From: Xylophilus sp. Leaf220
GTDB taxonomy: Bacteria > Pseudomonadota > Gammaproteobacteria > Burkholderiales > Burkholderiaceae_C
Direction of reading: 5' to 3'
DNA length: 64,000 bases
Assembly: GCF_001421705.1 (NCBI RefSeq)
Contig: NZ_LMKO01000012.1
Coordinates: 352,277 to 416,276 of the forward strand
In this document: one piece after another, positions 1 to 10,674 of the stretch
Layout: every line of letters starts with the position of its first letter
Position numbering within the stretch: the first letter of the stretch is position 1
The notes under the pieces: generated by a model
What the model saw: only the letters and a program-made list of their open reading frames with translations
Database searches by the model: none
Told to the model about the DNA's origin: nothing
Program-made: the position numbers and the translations under genes

Positions 1-1
1 C

Positions 2-328
2 GCGAAAGGCCTCAACCTGGCGGCCTCCGACGTGGCCTTCCTGTTCCAGGCGTTCTCCGAGTACTTCGGCGAGAAGAGCGCCGCCGGCATCGACGGATAC
101 TCGGCCCGCTGCCTGCGCCGCGTCTGGAAGGCCGAGCGCTTCTCGTGGTGGTTCACCTCGCTGATGCACCGGTTCCCCGAGACGGGCGCGTTCGGCCAGA
201 AGATCCAGGAGGCGGAGCTGGACTACCTGGTGCACTCCCAGGCGGCCTCGACCGCGCTGGCCGAGAACTACGTGGGGCTGCCGATGCAGGATGCGATGCC
301 GGTCCCGGTGTCGCAACGTCCTGTGTAA
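2..328 (+). CDS. pobA: 4-hydroxybenzoate 3-monooxygenase, C-terminal part (5' end outside window)
   Basis: This is the C-terminal third of a flavin-dependent aromatic hydroxylase that converts 4-hydroxybenzoate to protocatechuate with NADPH and O2. The reading frame is open from base 2, so the FAD-binding N-terminus lies upstream of the window. The PobA identification rests on the run containing RFSWW, LMHRFPET and ENYVGLP, which matches the end of the PobA family as I know it. Stop TAA is at 326-328. An inverted repeat (GAGCCGG / CCGGCTC) follows just after the stop without a T-run, and a copy of the composite repeat lies at 400-440. The Bug receptor gene downstream is on the opposite strand, so no shared operon is implied. 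Confidence 0.85.
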   Translation, partial: AKGLNLAASDVAFLFQAFSEYFGEKSAAGIDGYSARCLRRVWKAERFSWWFTSLMHRFPETGAFGQKIQEAELDYLVHSQAASTALAENYVGLPMQDAMPVPVSQRPV

Positions 329-399
329 AGAGCCGGCCGTCGCGCGGACGACCCGGCTCCGCTCATCCGGGCGGTCCGTTCGGCCGGTTACGCTTCAGT

Positions 400-440
400 G
401 CTATTTATTGATAGCTGGAAGCCGGCACCGCACGCCGGCT
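400..440 (+). repeat. Composite palindromic repeat, copy 1
   Basis: GCTAT (400-404), a 6-base A/T-rich spacer and ATAGC (411-415) are followed by a second stem GCCGGC (421-426) / GCCGGCT (434-440). This is the two-stem layout shared by the other copies in the window. It lies downstream of pobA and has no T-run, so it is unlikely to be a strong intrinsic terminator. Confidence 0.7.
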
Positions 441-466
441 GGAGGCCTGAAGCACCACCAATCCCG

Positions 467-1456
467 TCACAGCCGGATGCCGGCGCCCTTCACCGTGGCG
501 CCCAGCACCGCGACCTGGTTGCGCACGAAGGCGTCGTACTGGGCGGTGGTCTGCGGCACCGCGACGATGCCCAGCTCGGTCATCTTCTTCTGCACCTCGG
601 GCAGCACGATCACCTCGTTGCAGGCGGCGTGGAGCCGCGCGACGATGGCGGGCGGCAGGTGGGCCGGGCCGTCGAGGCCGAAGAAGTTCTCCAGCACCAG
701 GCCCGGCTGGCCCAGTTCGACCACGGTGGGCACGTCGGGCATCAGCGGCGACCGCACCGTGCCGGTCACGGCCAGGGGCACCAGCTGGCCGGTCTTGAAG
801 AACTGCACATAGGCGGTGATCACGTCGATGCCCACCGGAATCGTGCCGGCCAGCAGGTCGGTGGTCATCGGCGCGCCGCCGCGGTAGGGCACGTGCACCA
901 TCGGCACGCCCAGGGTCTTGCGGATCAATTCCCCGTGCACATGGCCGACGGAGCCGGGGCCGCCCGAGCCGAAGTCGAGCCGCCCCGCCTTCTGCGCCTG
1001 CGCGACCAGGTCGGCCAGGGTGCGGATGCCCGACGCCTTGTTGGCCATCACCACCAGGGGGGCCGAGCCCAGTGCCGCGACGTGGGTGAACGCCTCGACC
1101 GGGTCGTAGGGCTGTTTCTCCAGCGTGAAGGGCCCCAGCGCGATCGGCGTGGTGTTGGCCAGCATCAGCGTGTAGCCGTCCGCCGGGGCCTGCGCCACCG
1201 CCGACCCGCCGATGGTGCCGCCGGCACCCGGCTTGTTGTCGACCACCACGCTCTGGCCCAGGCGGTGCGTCAGCTGGTCGGCCATCACCCGCGCCAGGAT
1301 GTCGCTGGCGCCGCCCGGGGCGAAGGTGACGACGATCTTGATCGGCCGGTCGGGCCAGGCGGCACGCGCGGGCAGCGCCAGGGCGCCGGCACCGGCGGCC
1401 AGCAGGCCCAGGGCCGCACGGCGGTTGGGGAGAAGGGAGCGCTGCGGATGTGTCAT
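467..1456 (-). CDS. Bug-family tripartite tricarboxylate transporter substrate-binding protein
   Basis: A 329-residue periplasmic solute receptor of the Bug (TctC-like) family, which binds carboxylates or other small anions for TTT-type uptake. The start at 1456 was chosen because it places a twin-arginine-like leader (RRAALGLLAAGAG, ending ALPARA) at the N-terminus; longer readings add an Arg-rich tail that does not look like a signal. After the signal come the family landmarks WPDRPIKIVV, FAPGGASDI, DNKPGAGGT and a PADGYTLM block. No TctA or TctB membrane genes are nearby, which is usual for the expanded Bug repertoire of Burkholderiales. The ligand cannot be read from sequence. The neighbouring pobA points to aromatic metabolism but is on the other strand. 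Confidence 0.9.
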   Translation of the reverse strand: MTHPQRSLLPNRRAALGLLAAGAGALALPARAAWPDRPIKIVVTFAPGGASDILARVMADQLTHRLGQSVVVDNKPGAGGTIGGSAVAQAPADGYTLMLANTTPIALGPFTLEKQPYDPVEAFTHVAALGSAPLVVMANKASGIRTLADLVAQAQKAGRLDFGSGGPGSVGHVHGELIRKTLGVPMVHVPYRGGAPMTTDLLAGTIPVGIDVITAYVQFFKTGQLVPLAVTGTVRSPLMPDVPTVVELGQPGLVLENFFGLDGPAHLPPAIVARLHAACNEVIVLPEVQKKMTELGIVAVPQTTAQYDAFVRNQVAVLGATVKGAGIRL

Positions 1457-1681
1457 GGGGTCGGGGGGCGCGGCTGTGGCGCGGCCGCTGGGTCGTCGGC
1501 AACGCGCGGCATGCAGGCACGCTGACAGCCTGCTGCCGATGACGGGAAATCGCACTGCATGGTTTTGGTGCGGACGGAGTAGCCGGCACAGGTTGTGTGC
1601 GCCGGCCCCTTTCCCTAGCGATTGGCGTGCCAGACCTGCGGCAGGCGAAGGCGGCGCGCCGGGCGCCCTACGCCGCGGCGA

Positions 1682-2017
1682 TCACGCGCCGGGCGTGAGC
1701 CGGGCCAGCACCTCTTCGACGGCCTGGCCGTCGGCCGGCCGCACGACGCGGGCCAGTTCCACACCGTCCTGCACCGCGATCAGCGTAGGCCACAGCTTGA
1801 CCTTGAAGGCGCGGCCCAGCGCGCGGCCCGGCCCGTCTTCCACCTTGACGTGGCGCACCTGCGGATGCGCCGCCAGCATCTGGTCGACCGCCGGCTGCGC
1901 CCGCTGGCAGAAGCCGCACCAGTTGGTGCCGAAATCCAGCAGCACCGGGCCGGCCATCGCATCGACCTCGGCGCGGGTGGGCGCTGCTTCGCTGTAGAGA
2001 ACGACCGGTGCAGGCAT
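1682..2017 (-). CDS. Thioredoxin family protein
   Basis: A 111-residue single-domain thioredoxin fold with the active-site motif WCGFC, near residue 34, in the context FGTNWCGFCQRAQP. A cis-proline follows in KLWPTL. No signal peptide is visible, so it should act in the cytoplasm as a disulfide reductase or a partner of a specific redox enzyme. The CGFC centre differs from the CGPC of housekeeping TrxA, so this is an accessory thioredoxin-like protein rather than trxA itself. It stands alone between a Bug receptor and ygiQ, all on the minus strand but well separated. A composite repeat copy lies just upstream of its start. The partner is unknown. Confidence 0.85.
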   Translation of the reverse strand: MPAPVVLYSEAAPTRAEVDAMAGPVLLDFGTNWCGFCQRAQPAVDQMLAAHPQVRHVKVEDGPGRALGRAFKVKLWPTLIAVQDGVELARVVRPADGQAVEEVLARLTPGA

Positions 2018-2058
2018 GGCGCAGACCTTTCGACGCCGAGTCGCGCGGATTCGGCAGT

Positions 2059-2114
2059 GCTATGGATTCGATAGCTGATGGCCGGCGACTGCCGCCGGCT
2101 ACAGCCTCTTTTCT
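2059..2114 (+). repeat. Composite palindromic repeat, copy 2
   Basis: GCTAT (2059-2063), a 7-base spacer and ATAGC (2071-2075) are followed by GGCCGGC (2080-2086) / GCCGGCT (2094-2100) and then ACAGCCTCTTTT. It lies between ygiQ and the thioredoxin-like gene, both read on the minus strand. Confidence 0.75.
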
Positions 2115-2121
2115 TGCGAAA

Positions 2122-4578
<2,457 letters not shown>

Positions 4579-4699
4579 CGCGGGGGCTTTCTGGGGGGAA
4601 CCGGGCATTTTAGGCCGCATGCGGGTTTCGCCCTAGCAGAAGGGGTACTGCGCCCTGCCCTCCCGGCGGCCGTTGGCGTGCAAGCCACGCCCGGATGTG

Positions 4700-4741
4700 A
4701 AAAAGCCCCGGCCGGTGCGCCTGGAGCGCACCGGCCGGGGC
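4700..4741 (-). terminator. Intrinsic terminator after the first CHRD lipoprotein gene
   Basis: Two perfect 16-base arms, 4705-4720 and 4726-4741, enclose a 5-base loop (CTGGA). On the minus strand the stem is followed by a run of five T (4704-4700). It is correctly placed downstream of the CHRD gene ending at 4789 and upstream of ygiQ. Confidence 0.85.
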
Positions 4742-4788
4742 CGCGGCTGCCGCGCGGACACGCCGCGCGGCGAACCTGCACGGAACGA

Positions 4789-5238
4789 TCAGCGCACCAG
4801 CGTGACCTGGCCGCGGATCTCGCCAGCGGCGTAGTTGGAGGTGTGGACGTTGACATACCAGCGGCCCGACAGCAGCTCTTCGCCCTGTGCCGGGGTGATG
4901 ACGGCTTCGCCTTCTTCGGTACCCGACAGCGGGCCCTTGAACGGAACCACCACGCCGGCATTGGCGCCGACCGCGGCCGGGCCGTGGAAGTGGGCTGCCG
5001 TGGCCGGCGAGCTCAGGCCCGAATAGACGACCTTCCAGCGCAGGCCGTTGGTCTGCTTGTTGTACCAAATCTGGGCCGTGCCCTGGCCCAGCGTCTGCAC
5101 CGGCGGCACTTCCTGGTCGCCGGACAGGCGTGCGGTGAGGGTCGCCGTGTTGGAGGTCACGGTGGTGCAGCCGGCGGCCAGGGCCAGGACGGCGGCGGAA
5201 GCCAGGAGGGTGCAGGAAAGGCGGCGGGAAATGGTCAT
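4789..5238 (-). CDS. CHRD domain lipoprotein (first of two paralogues)
   Basis: A 149-residue secreted protein with a lipoprotein signal: MTISRRLS, a hydrophobic stretch, then the lipobox LAAGC. The mature part is one CHRD domain, a module first described in chordin whose bacterial role is unknown. Landmarks are LSGDQEVPPV, AAHFHGPA and a C-terminal GRWYVNVHTSNYAAGEIRGQ. The start at 5238 has a good ribosome-binding site (GGAG) a few bases upstream and directly precedes the signal peptide. The gene ends in a strong intrinsic terminator. A second CHRD lipoprotein lies at 6004-6474, with a DUF924 gene between them. It probably sits at the periplasmic face of a membrane. The function cannot be assigned. 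Confidence 0.85.
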   Translation of the reverse strand: MTISRRLSCTLLASAAVLALAAGCTTVTSNTATLTARLSGDQEVPPVQTLGQGTAQIWYNKQTNGLRWKVVYSGLSSPATAAHFHGPAAVGANAGVVVPFKGPLSGTEEGEAVITPAQGEELLSGRWYVNVHTSNYAAGEIRGQVTLVR

Positions 5239-5423
5239 GGAGGAGCTCCGTTGAAGGGATGGGCAAGGCCTCCGCGGGTTTCGCTGCCGACGGGCTCCTG
5301 CCCATCCGCAAGCGGCTCCCAAAGGCCGTGTACCGCCGCATCTTCGGGCGGGCCGGCGCGCCGAATGCAAGCAAACGCTACCGCGGCCGGTCGGCCGGCG
5401 CGGCCTGGCATACGCTGCGGCGC

Positions 5424-5969
5424 ATGACACATGACTCCACTCCTGCCGACGTCCTCGATTTCTGGCGCGCCGCCGGCCCCGAAAAATGGTTCGCCAAGGA
5501 CGACGCCTTCGACGCGGATTTCACGCGCCGATTCCTCGCCGCGCACGAAGCCGCGGCCGCGGGTTCGCTCGACGACTGGGCGCAGGACGCGCCCGGCGCA
5601 CTGGCGCTAGTGCTGCTGCTCGACCAGTTCCCGCGCAATGCCTTTCGCGATTCGCCCCGCGCCTTCGCCACCGACGCCCGGGCCTTGCACACCGCCCGCA
5701 CCGCGATCGAACGGGGTTTCGACCGGGCCACCGAGGTCGAACTGCGCGCCTTCTTCTACATGCCGCTGATGCACTCCGAATCGCTGGCCGACCAGGACGA
5801 CTGCGTGGCGCTCAGCCGGCCGCTGCCGGGCACCACCCTGCGCTTCGCCGAACTGCACCGCGACATCGTGCGGCGCTTCGGGCGGTTCCCGCACCGCAAT
5901 GCGGTGCTCGGCCGCAGCACGACGCCCGATGAGCAGGCGTTCCTGGACGCGGGCGGCTTCGCCGGCTGA
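5424..5969 (+). CDS. DUF924 family protein
   Basis: A 181-residue cytoplasmic protein of the DUF924 family, an all-helical TPR-like fold of unknown biochemical role. Family landmarks are VLDFWRAAGPEKWFAKD near the N-terminus, LVLLLDQFPRNAFRD in the middle, FFYMPLMHSE, and RFGRFPHRNAVLGR near the end. The start at 5424 begins the conserved DFW region closely. It is read divergently from the first CHRD gene and convergently with the second, so the three do not form one transcript. No signal peptide or membrane segment is seen. Nothing in the sequence links it to the CHRD proteins except position. Confidence 0.9.
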   Translation: MTHDSTPADVLDFWRAAGPEKWFAKDDAFDADFTRRFLAAHEAAAAGSLDDWAQDAPGALALVLLLDQFPRNAFRDSPRAFATDARALHTARTAIERGFDRATEVELRAFFYMPLMHSESLADQDDCVALSRPLPGTTLRFAELHRDIVRRFGRFPHRNAVLGRSTTPDEQAFLDAGGFAG

Positions 5970-6003
5970 CGGCGCTCCGGATCAGCGGCGCCCGGCGGCA
6001 GGG

Positions 6004-6474
6004 TCAGCGGCGCTCGATCATCTGCCCCCGCAGTTCGCCGCCCGGGTACTGTGCGGTGTGCAGGTTCACGTACCAGCGGCCCGCCAGCAGTTCGTCTGCC
6101 TGCGCCTTGGTCAGCGTGGCCCGGCCGTCGTAGGGGCTGGTCAGCGGCACGCGGAAGGTGATCGCCGGCGGTGCGTTGCTGCCGATGGCCGCCGGCCCGT
6201 GGAAGTGCGCCATGGTGGGCGGCCCGCTGAGGTTGCTGAAAGACATCTTCCAGCGCAGCAGCATCGTGTTGCGGTCGAGCAGCGCATCGACCGTGCCGGT
6301 GCCCATGCTGCCGTTGGGCGGCACTTCGTTGGTACCCGCCAGCCGGGTGGTGAAGGTCGCCAGGTGGGCGTTGGGATCGGGTTTGGCCGGAGTGGCGCAG
6401 CCCGACAGGACGCCGACCGCGGCGATGCCGGCGCACAGCACCAGCCGTCGGAAGATCGAAGGGGAGGCATTCAT
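6004..6474 (-). CDS. CHRD domain lipoprotein (second paralogue)
   Basis: A 156-residue lipoprotein carrying one CHRD domain, paralogous to the product of 4789-5238. The signal peptide runs from FRRLVLCAGIAAVG to the lipobox LSGC. The mature part shows LAGTNEVPPNGS, MAHFHGPA, and GRWYVNLHTAQYPGGELRGQ, closely matching its paralogue. The start at 6474 was chosen because it gives a compact signal; an in-frame codon at 6534 would add 20 residues before it. The gene converges on the DUF924 gene, leaving 34 bases between their stops. Two copies so close suggest an old tandem duplication later separated by, or arranged around, the DUF924 gene. Role unknown. Confidence 0.85.
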   Translation of the reverse strand: MNASPSIFRRLVLCAGIAAVGVLSGCATPAKPDPNAHLATFTTRLAGTNEVPPNGSMGTGTVDALLDRNTMLLRWKMSFSNLSGPPTMAHFHGPAAIGSNAPPAITFRVPLTSPYDGRATLTKAQADELLAGRWYVNLHTAQYPGGELRGQMIERR

Positions 6475-6629
6475 GCGACAGGTCTCCTCGCGTATCGCGC
6501 GCTGCAGGTCGGTGCCCACGGTGCGCTGGGTCAAAAGGCGATTCTTTCACGCCTGCCGACGTGGCGGAATCGACCTGCCGACGACCGCCGACACCTCCCG
6601 CCCCGCAGCCACCCTCCACAATCGGCCGA

Positions 6630-8492
6630 ATGCCGCTACAGCCGACACGCGACCACGCAACCGCACCTCCCCAGCCCCTGCCCGAACCGCGGAGGTCGTC
6701 CGCGCCGCACCGCTGCACGGTCGTCTGGATCGGCCTGTCCGCACGCCGACTCGTCGCACAGCCTGCCGCGCTCGGTCGCGTGGTCTGCCGGCTCCTCCTG
6801 TTGGCCCTGTTCGCAGCGTTCGCCGGCCCGGCGCTGGCGGAAGACCGGGCGCTGCTGGACGGCCGCCAGGATGCTGTCCACCTGTGGCCGTCGTTGCAGG
6901 TACTGCACGTTCCCGACGGGCGCCACCGGGCGGCCGATCTGGCGAATGCGCCGGAGCGTTTCGCATCCCCCGCCGGCGCGACCGCCACGCTCGGCATCGT
7001 GCGGGGTCCGCTCTGGCTGCGGATTCCGTTGGCGGTGTCGCCCGAGGGCGCAGGGGAATGGATCCTCGACATCGACTACGCCCCGCTCGACCGTGTGGAC
7101 CTGTACCTGCTGGCGGGCGATGCGGTGGTCCGGCAGGTGGCGATGGGCAGCACCTTGCCGTTCGCGGAACGGCCGCTGCAGGCGCGCACCCACGCGGTGC
7201 CACTGCGCCTGGAAGCCCGAACCGACTACCTGCTGCTCGCACGTGTCGAGACCGACGGGCCGATGGTGCTGCCGGTCTTTCTGGAGCGCCCCGCCGCGTT
7301 CCACGCCCGTGCCGTGGGGGAGCAGATGCTGCAGGGCCTGCTCAACGGCGTGGCGCTGTGCCTGCTGGTCTACAGCCTGGTCCAGTGGATCTACCTGCGC
7401 GACGCGCTGTACGGCAAGTACGCGCTGATGATCGGCGGCGGCGTGATGTTCTCGCTGCTTTTCTCGGGCATCGGCGGCCAGTATGTCTGGCGCGACTGGC
7501 AGTGGATGAACCAGCATGCGGTCAACCTCTCGGCGCTGGTCGGCGCGGGCGGCGCATTCCTGTTCATCGAGCAGGCGCTCGCCCGCCCCGGCAGCCTGCG
7601 GCGCTTCGGCCTCGCGATGAAGGCCGGCGCCGCCCTGACCGGGCTGCTGGCGGTCGGCTACGTGCTGGGCGGCTTCGGCACCGAGCAGGCTGCACCCGTC
7701 ATCAACATCTGGGTGCTGCTGCCCCTGCTGATGGGTATTCCGGTGGCGGTGCAACGCACCTGGCGGGGCGACCCGCTCGGCCTGCCGTTCGTGGTGGCCT
7801 GGGCGCTGTACCTGTGCGGCAGCGCGGTGATGGTGGGCATCGTCAACGGCCGGGTGCCCGCGAACGTCTGGACCTTGCACGCCTTCCAGTTCGCGGCCAC
7901 GGTCGACATGCTGATCTTCCTGCGGGTGCTGGGGCTGCGCACCGCGGCGCTCGCCACCGAGGCGCGCCAGCTGCGGGCGCTGGCCCGCACCGATCCGCTG
8001 ACCGGGCTGCTGAACCGGCGCGGGCTGGAGTCGGGCCTGAAGAGCGCGTTGGCACGTCGCGCCCGCAACCGGCTGGTCGCCGTCTACCTGCTGGACCTGG
8101 ACGGCTTCAAGCCGGTCAACGACGGCCACGGCCACGACGTGGGCGACGCGCTGCTGGCCGCGGTCGCCCAGCGGTTGCGCAGCACCGCCCGCATCGACGA
8201 CCCGGTGGCGCGGCTGGGCGGCGACGAGTTCGTGATCGTCTCCGCCGGCCTGCAGAACGCCGAGGCCGCCGAGACGCGCGGCCAGGCGCTGATGCGCGTC
8301 TTCGAGACGCCGTTCGAGATCCGGGGCCTGTCGCTCACGCTGGGCGCCACCGTGGGCTATGCGCTGGCGCCGGCGGACGGGCAGGAGCCGGAACAGCTGG
8401 TCAACCGCGCCGACAAGGCGATGTACGCCGGCAAGCAGGCCGGCCGCCGGTGCCTGCGCCGCTACGCAGCGGCGCCGGGCGCGCAGGGATAA
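6630..8492 (+). CDS. Membrane diguanylate cyclase with 7TMR-DISM sensor
   Basis: A protein of about 620 residues joining an extracytoplasmic 7TMR-DISM sensor to a GGDEF domain that makes cyclic di-GMP. After a hydrophobic leader ending PALAE comes the DISMED2-like beta domain (LWLRIPLAVS, then DRVDLYLLAGD), a block of about seven hydrophobic helices, and the cyclase domain starting at DPLTGLLNRRG. The catalytic GGDEF is intact at residues 530-534. An RIDD sequence five residues before it is a correctly placed RxxD product-inhibition site, so the enzyme should be active and feedback controlled. The start is uncertain: 6630 gives a long N-terminal tail, and a later GTG or CTG nearer the hydrophobic leader is possible. 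The ligand of the sensor is unknown. It is followed after 8 bases by a chromate transporter gene. Confidence 0.88.
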   Translation: MPLQPTRDHATAPPQPLPEPRRSSAPHRCTVVWIGLSARRLVAQPAALGRVVCRLLLLALFAAFAGPALAEDRALLDGRQDAVHLWPSLQVLHVPDGRHRAADLANAPERFASPAGATATLGIVRGPLWLRIPLAVSPEGAGEWILDIDYAPLDRVDLYLLAGDAVVRQVAMGSTLPFAERPLQARTHAVPLRLEARTDYLLLARVETDGPMVLPVFLERPAAFHARAVGEQMLQGLLNGVALCLLVYSLVQWIYLRDALYGKYALMIGGGVMFSLLFSGIGGQYVWRDWQWMNQHAVNLSALVGAGGAFLFIEQALARPGSLRRFGLAMKAGAALTGLLAVGYVLGGFGTEQAAPVINIWVLLPLLMGIPVAVQRTWRGDPLGLPFVVAWALYLCGSAVMVGIVNGRVPANVWTLHAFQFAATVDMLIFLRVLGLRTAALATEARQLRALARTDPLTGLLNRRGLESGLKSALARRARNRLVAVYLLDLDGFKPVNDGHGHDVGDALLAAVAQRLRSTARIDDPVARLGGDEFVIVSAGLQNAEAAETRGQALMRVFETPFEIRGLSLTLGATVGYALAPADGQEPEQLVNRADKAMYAGKQAGRRCLRRYAAAPGAQG

Positions 8493-8500
8493 TCCGGTCC

Positions 8501-9121
8501 ATGCCCGCCCTGCCGTCCCCCTCCACCGCCCGGGTGCCGACCCCGCCCCCGGCCGAAGAACCCGGCCTGCTGCCCGGGCCCGATTCGCTCTCCGCCCTGT
8601 TCGTCGCGTTCACCCTGCTTGCGCTGCAGGGCTTCGGCGGCGTGCTGGTGGTGGTGCAGAGGGAGCTGGTCGAGCGCCGCCGCTGGATGGGGCGGGCCGA
8701 GTTCCTGGAGGAATGGGCGGTCGCGCAGATCATGCCCGGCCCCAACGTGGTCAACCTGGGCCTGATCCTGGGCGACCGGTTCTTCGGCTGGCGCGGCGCG
8801 GTCGTCGCGCTGCTCGGGCTGATCACCGTGCCGATGTGCGTGGTGCTCACGCTGGCGGTGTTCTACACCCACTACCAGGACCAGCCGGCGGTGGCCGGCG
8901 CCCTGCGCGGCATGGCCGCGGTGGCCGCGGGCCTGATCCTGGCCACCGGCCTGAAGCTGGTGCCGGCGCTGCGCCAGCATCCGCTGGGCGTCCCGCTCTG
9001 CGCCGTGTTCGGCGGCGCATGCTTCGCGATGATCGCCCTGCTGCGCTGGCCGCTGCCGGCGGTGCTGCTAGGCGTGGGCGGGCTGTCGTGCGTGCTGACC
9101 TGGCGAAAGCTGCGGCCATGA
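8501..9121 (+). CDS. Chromate transporter, N-terminal-type half (CHR family)
   Basis: A 206-residue membrane protein with one CHR domain, the first half of a two-gene (short-chain) chromate transporter. The conserved GFGGVLVVVQRELVERRRW and QIMPGPNVVNLG are seen, followed by four to five hydrophobic helices. CHR proteins export chromate or transport sulfate-like anions across the inner membrane. The stop TGA overlaps the ATG of the next gene (ATGA, 9118-9121), so the two halves are translationally coupled and probably form a heterodimer. It begins 8 bases after the diguanylate cyclase stop, so co-transcription is likely. Chromate itself is not proven as the substrate. Confidence 0.88.
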   Translation: MPALPSPSTARVPTPPPAEEPGLLPGPDSLSALFVAFTLLALQGFGGVLVVVQRELVERRRWMGRAEFLEEWAVAQIMPGPNVVNLGLILGDRFFGWRGAVVALLGLITVPMCVVLTLAVFYTHYQDQPAVAGALRGMAAVAAGLILATGLKLVPALRQHPLGVPLCAVFGGACFAMIALLRWPLPAVLLGVGGLSCVLTWRKLRP

Positions 9122-9717
9122 TGGGCGGCACCCTGAGCACGGCGGACTGGCTGGCGCTGTTCGTGCAGTTCATGGCGCTTTCGCTGGTGTCGGTCAGCGG
9201 CGCGATCGGCACCGTGCCCGACATGCACCGCTACCTGGTGGACAAGCAGGCGTGGCTGACCGACCCGCAGTTCAGCGCGTCGATCGCGATCGCGCAGGCG
9301 GCGCCGGGGCCCAACGTGCTCTTCGTCGCGCTGCTCGGGTGGAACGTTGGCATCAATTCGGCCGGCGGCATGGCCGCGGGCCCGCGGGCGTGGGCATTGG
9401 GCGCCGCCGGCGTGCTGATCACGATGGTCGGCATCCTGCTGCCGAGCGGGGTGCTCACCTATTCGGCCGCGCGCTGGCTGCAGCACAACCGGCACCGCCG
9501 CGCGGTGCGGGCATTCAAGCAGGGCATGGGCCCTGTGGTGGTCGGGCTGCTGATGGCGACCGGCTGGGTGCTGGTGAGCGGCGGCTCGGCCACCAGCGCG
9601 CCGTGGGCGGTCTGGGCGACCGCCATCGCCGCGGCGCTGGTGGTGTGGCGCACCCGGCTGCACCTGCTGTGGGTGCTGGGCGCCGGCGCCCTGCTGGGCG
9701 CGATGGGCTGGATCTAG
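9118..9717 (+). CDS. Chromate transporter, C-terminal-type half (CHR family)
   Basis: A 199-residue membrane protein with the second CHR domain of a bipartite transporter. It carries SLVSVSGAIGTVPDM, the conserved AQAAPGPNVLFVALLG, and several hydrophobic helices. The start ATG at 9118 overlaps the stop of the preceding half by 4 bases. The pair is a genuine two-gene system and not a frameshifted full-length ChrA: each half has its own start and its own complete domain. It converges on the LuxR-type gene at 9778-10587 with about 60 bases between stops, in which I see no clear terminator. Confidence 0.88.
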   Translation: MMGGTLSTADWLALFVQFMALSLVSVSGAIGTVPDMHRYLVDKQAWLTDPQFSASIAIAQAAPGPNVLFVALLGWNVGINSAGGMAAGPRAWALGAAGVLITMVGILLPSGVLTYSAARWLQHNRHRRAVRAFKQGMGPVVVGLLMATGWVLVSGGSATSAPWAVWATAIAAALVVWRTRLHLLWVLGAGALLGAMGWI

Positions 9718-9777
9718 CCGGAAGCGCCGGGCGGCAGGCGCCACCTACCACCGCCAGGCCGTTCTGGAGCAGGCCGC

Positions 9778-10587
9778 TCAGGCGGCCAGCACCCGGGCGA
9801 ACAGCTCGTTGCGGAAATGGATGCCCAGGCGGTCGAAGGCGCGGCCGCGGTAGGTCTTGACCGTGGGCAGCGCCAGGCCCAGGTCCGCGGCGATGCCTTC
9901 CAGCGTCATGCCCTGCAGCATGCGTCCGCAGACGGCCCGCTCGCGCTCGGTCAGCGCCGGGCAGAGCCGCTGCAGACGCAGGTCGAAGCCGGCCCGCGCA
10001 TCGGGCATCTCCCCCGGCGCCGACGGCGAGCTGGGCTGCGGCTGCGCCGAACCGAGCGCGATGTGCTTGCGCACCAGCGCGAGCAGCACCGGGGCCAGCA
10101 GGCCGAAGGCGTCCAGCGCAGCGTCGGTGAACGGCCGCTGGTGCCGGTGGCGGTAGAAGTTGATGGCGAACACCGCGCCCCCGGCCTGCCGCTCCAGCAC
10201 CGACACCCGCTCGGCCATGCCGTGGGCCTCGTAGACCTTGGCACGGTGCTCGCGCGGCACTTCGTCTGCGGTGATGTGGCAGAGCTGCGGCGCACCCGGG
10301 GCCGCCTGCTCCATGCGCTGCAGGATGCGGTCGTGGCGGTGCGGGCCGCTCAGGTAGGCGCGCCAGCAGTCGCGGGTGGTGTCGGCCACGCCGCGGCTGG
10401 CCGACAGGTAGAGCGCCGGCGCCGCGGTGCGGCCGGCGCGGTAGACCGACCACGACGCCGCCGGCAACAACTCCTGCACGTCGTCCAGCATCGACTGACC
10501 GAACGCCGGCTCGCCGACATGGCCGATCAGCCCGGCCAGCATCTGCGGCGCACGGTCGGTGGCCAGGGCGGGTCGCCAGCTCCTCAT
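9778..10587 (-). CDS. LuxR family transcriptional regulator
   Basis: A 269-residue regulator with a C-terminal LuxR/FixJ-type helix-turn-helix: LTERERAVCGRM, then IAADLGLALPTVKTY and RLGIHFRNEL, near residues 205-265. The N-terminal 190 residues have no receiver aspartate motif or recognisable autoinducer-binding signature; they look like a small-molecule sensing (GAF/PAS-like) region but the sequence alone does not settle it. It is transcribed divergently from the DUF3237 gene, with only about 87 bases between the starts, so it is the natural candidate to control the DUF3237 / Bug receptor / esterase genes. The start at 10587 is the first codon of the frame that leaves room for that shared promoter region. 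Confidence 0.85.
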   Translation of the reverse strand: MRSWRPALATDRAPQMLAGLIGHVGEPAFGQSMLDDVQELLPAASWSVYRAGRTAAPALYLSASRGVADTTRDCWRAYLSGPHRHDRILQRMEQAAPGAPQLCHITADEVPREHRAKVYEAHGMAERVSVLERQAGGAVFAINFYRHRHQRPFTDAALDAFGLLAPVLLALVRKHIALGSAQPQPSSPSAPGEMPDARAGFDLRLQRLCPALTERERAVCGRMLQGMTLEGIAADLGLALPTVKTYRGRAFDRLGIHFRNELFARVLAA

Positions 10588-10674
10588 GGCAGGCGGCGGC
10601 AGGCGGTGGAAAAGGTCATGCGTGTCATCTTCCCGGATGACAGCGGCGGCCGGAACCGGGATTTACGCTAGCGC

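Noticed and set aside
8501-9717. Suspected frameshifted single chromate transporter
   Set aside because: Each half has its own start and full CHR domain, and the ATGA overlap is a normal coupling. Two-gene CHR systems are an established form.
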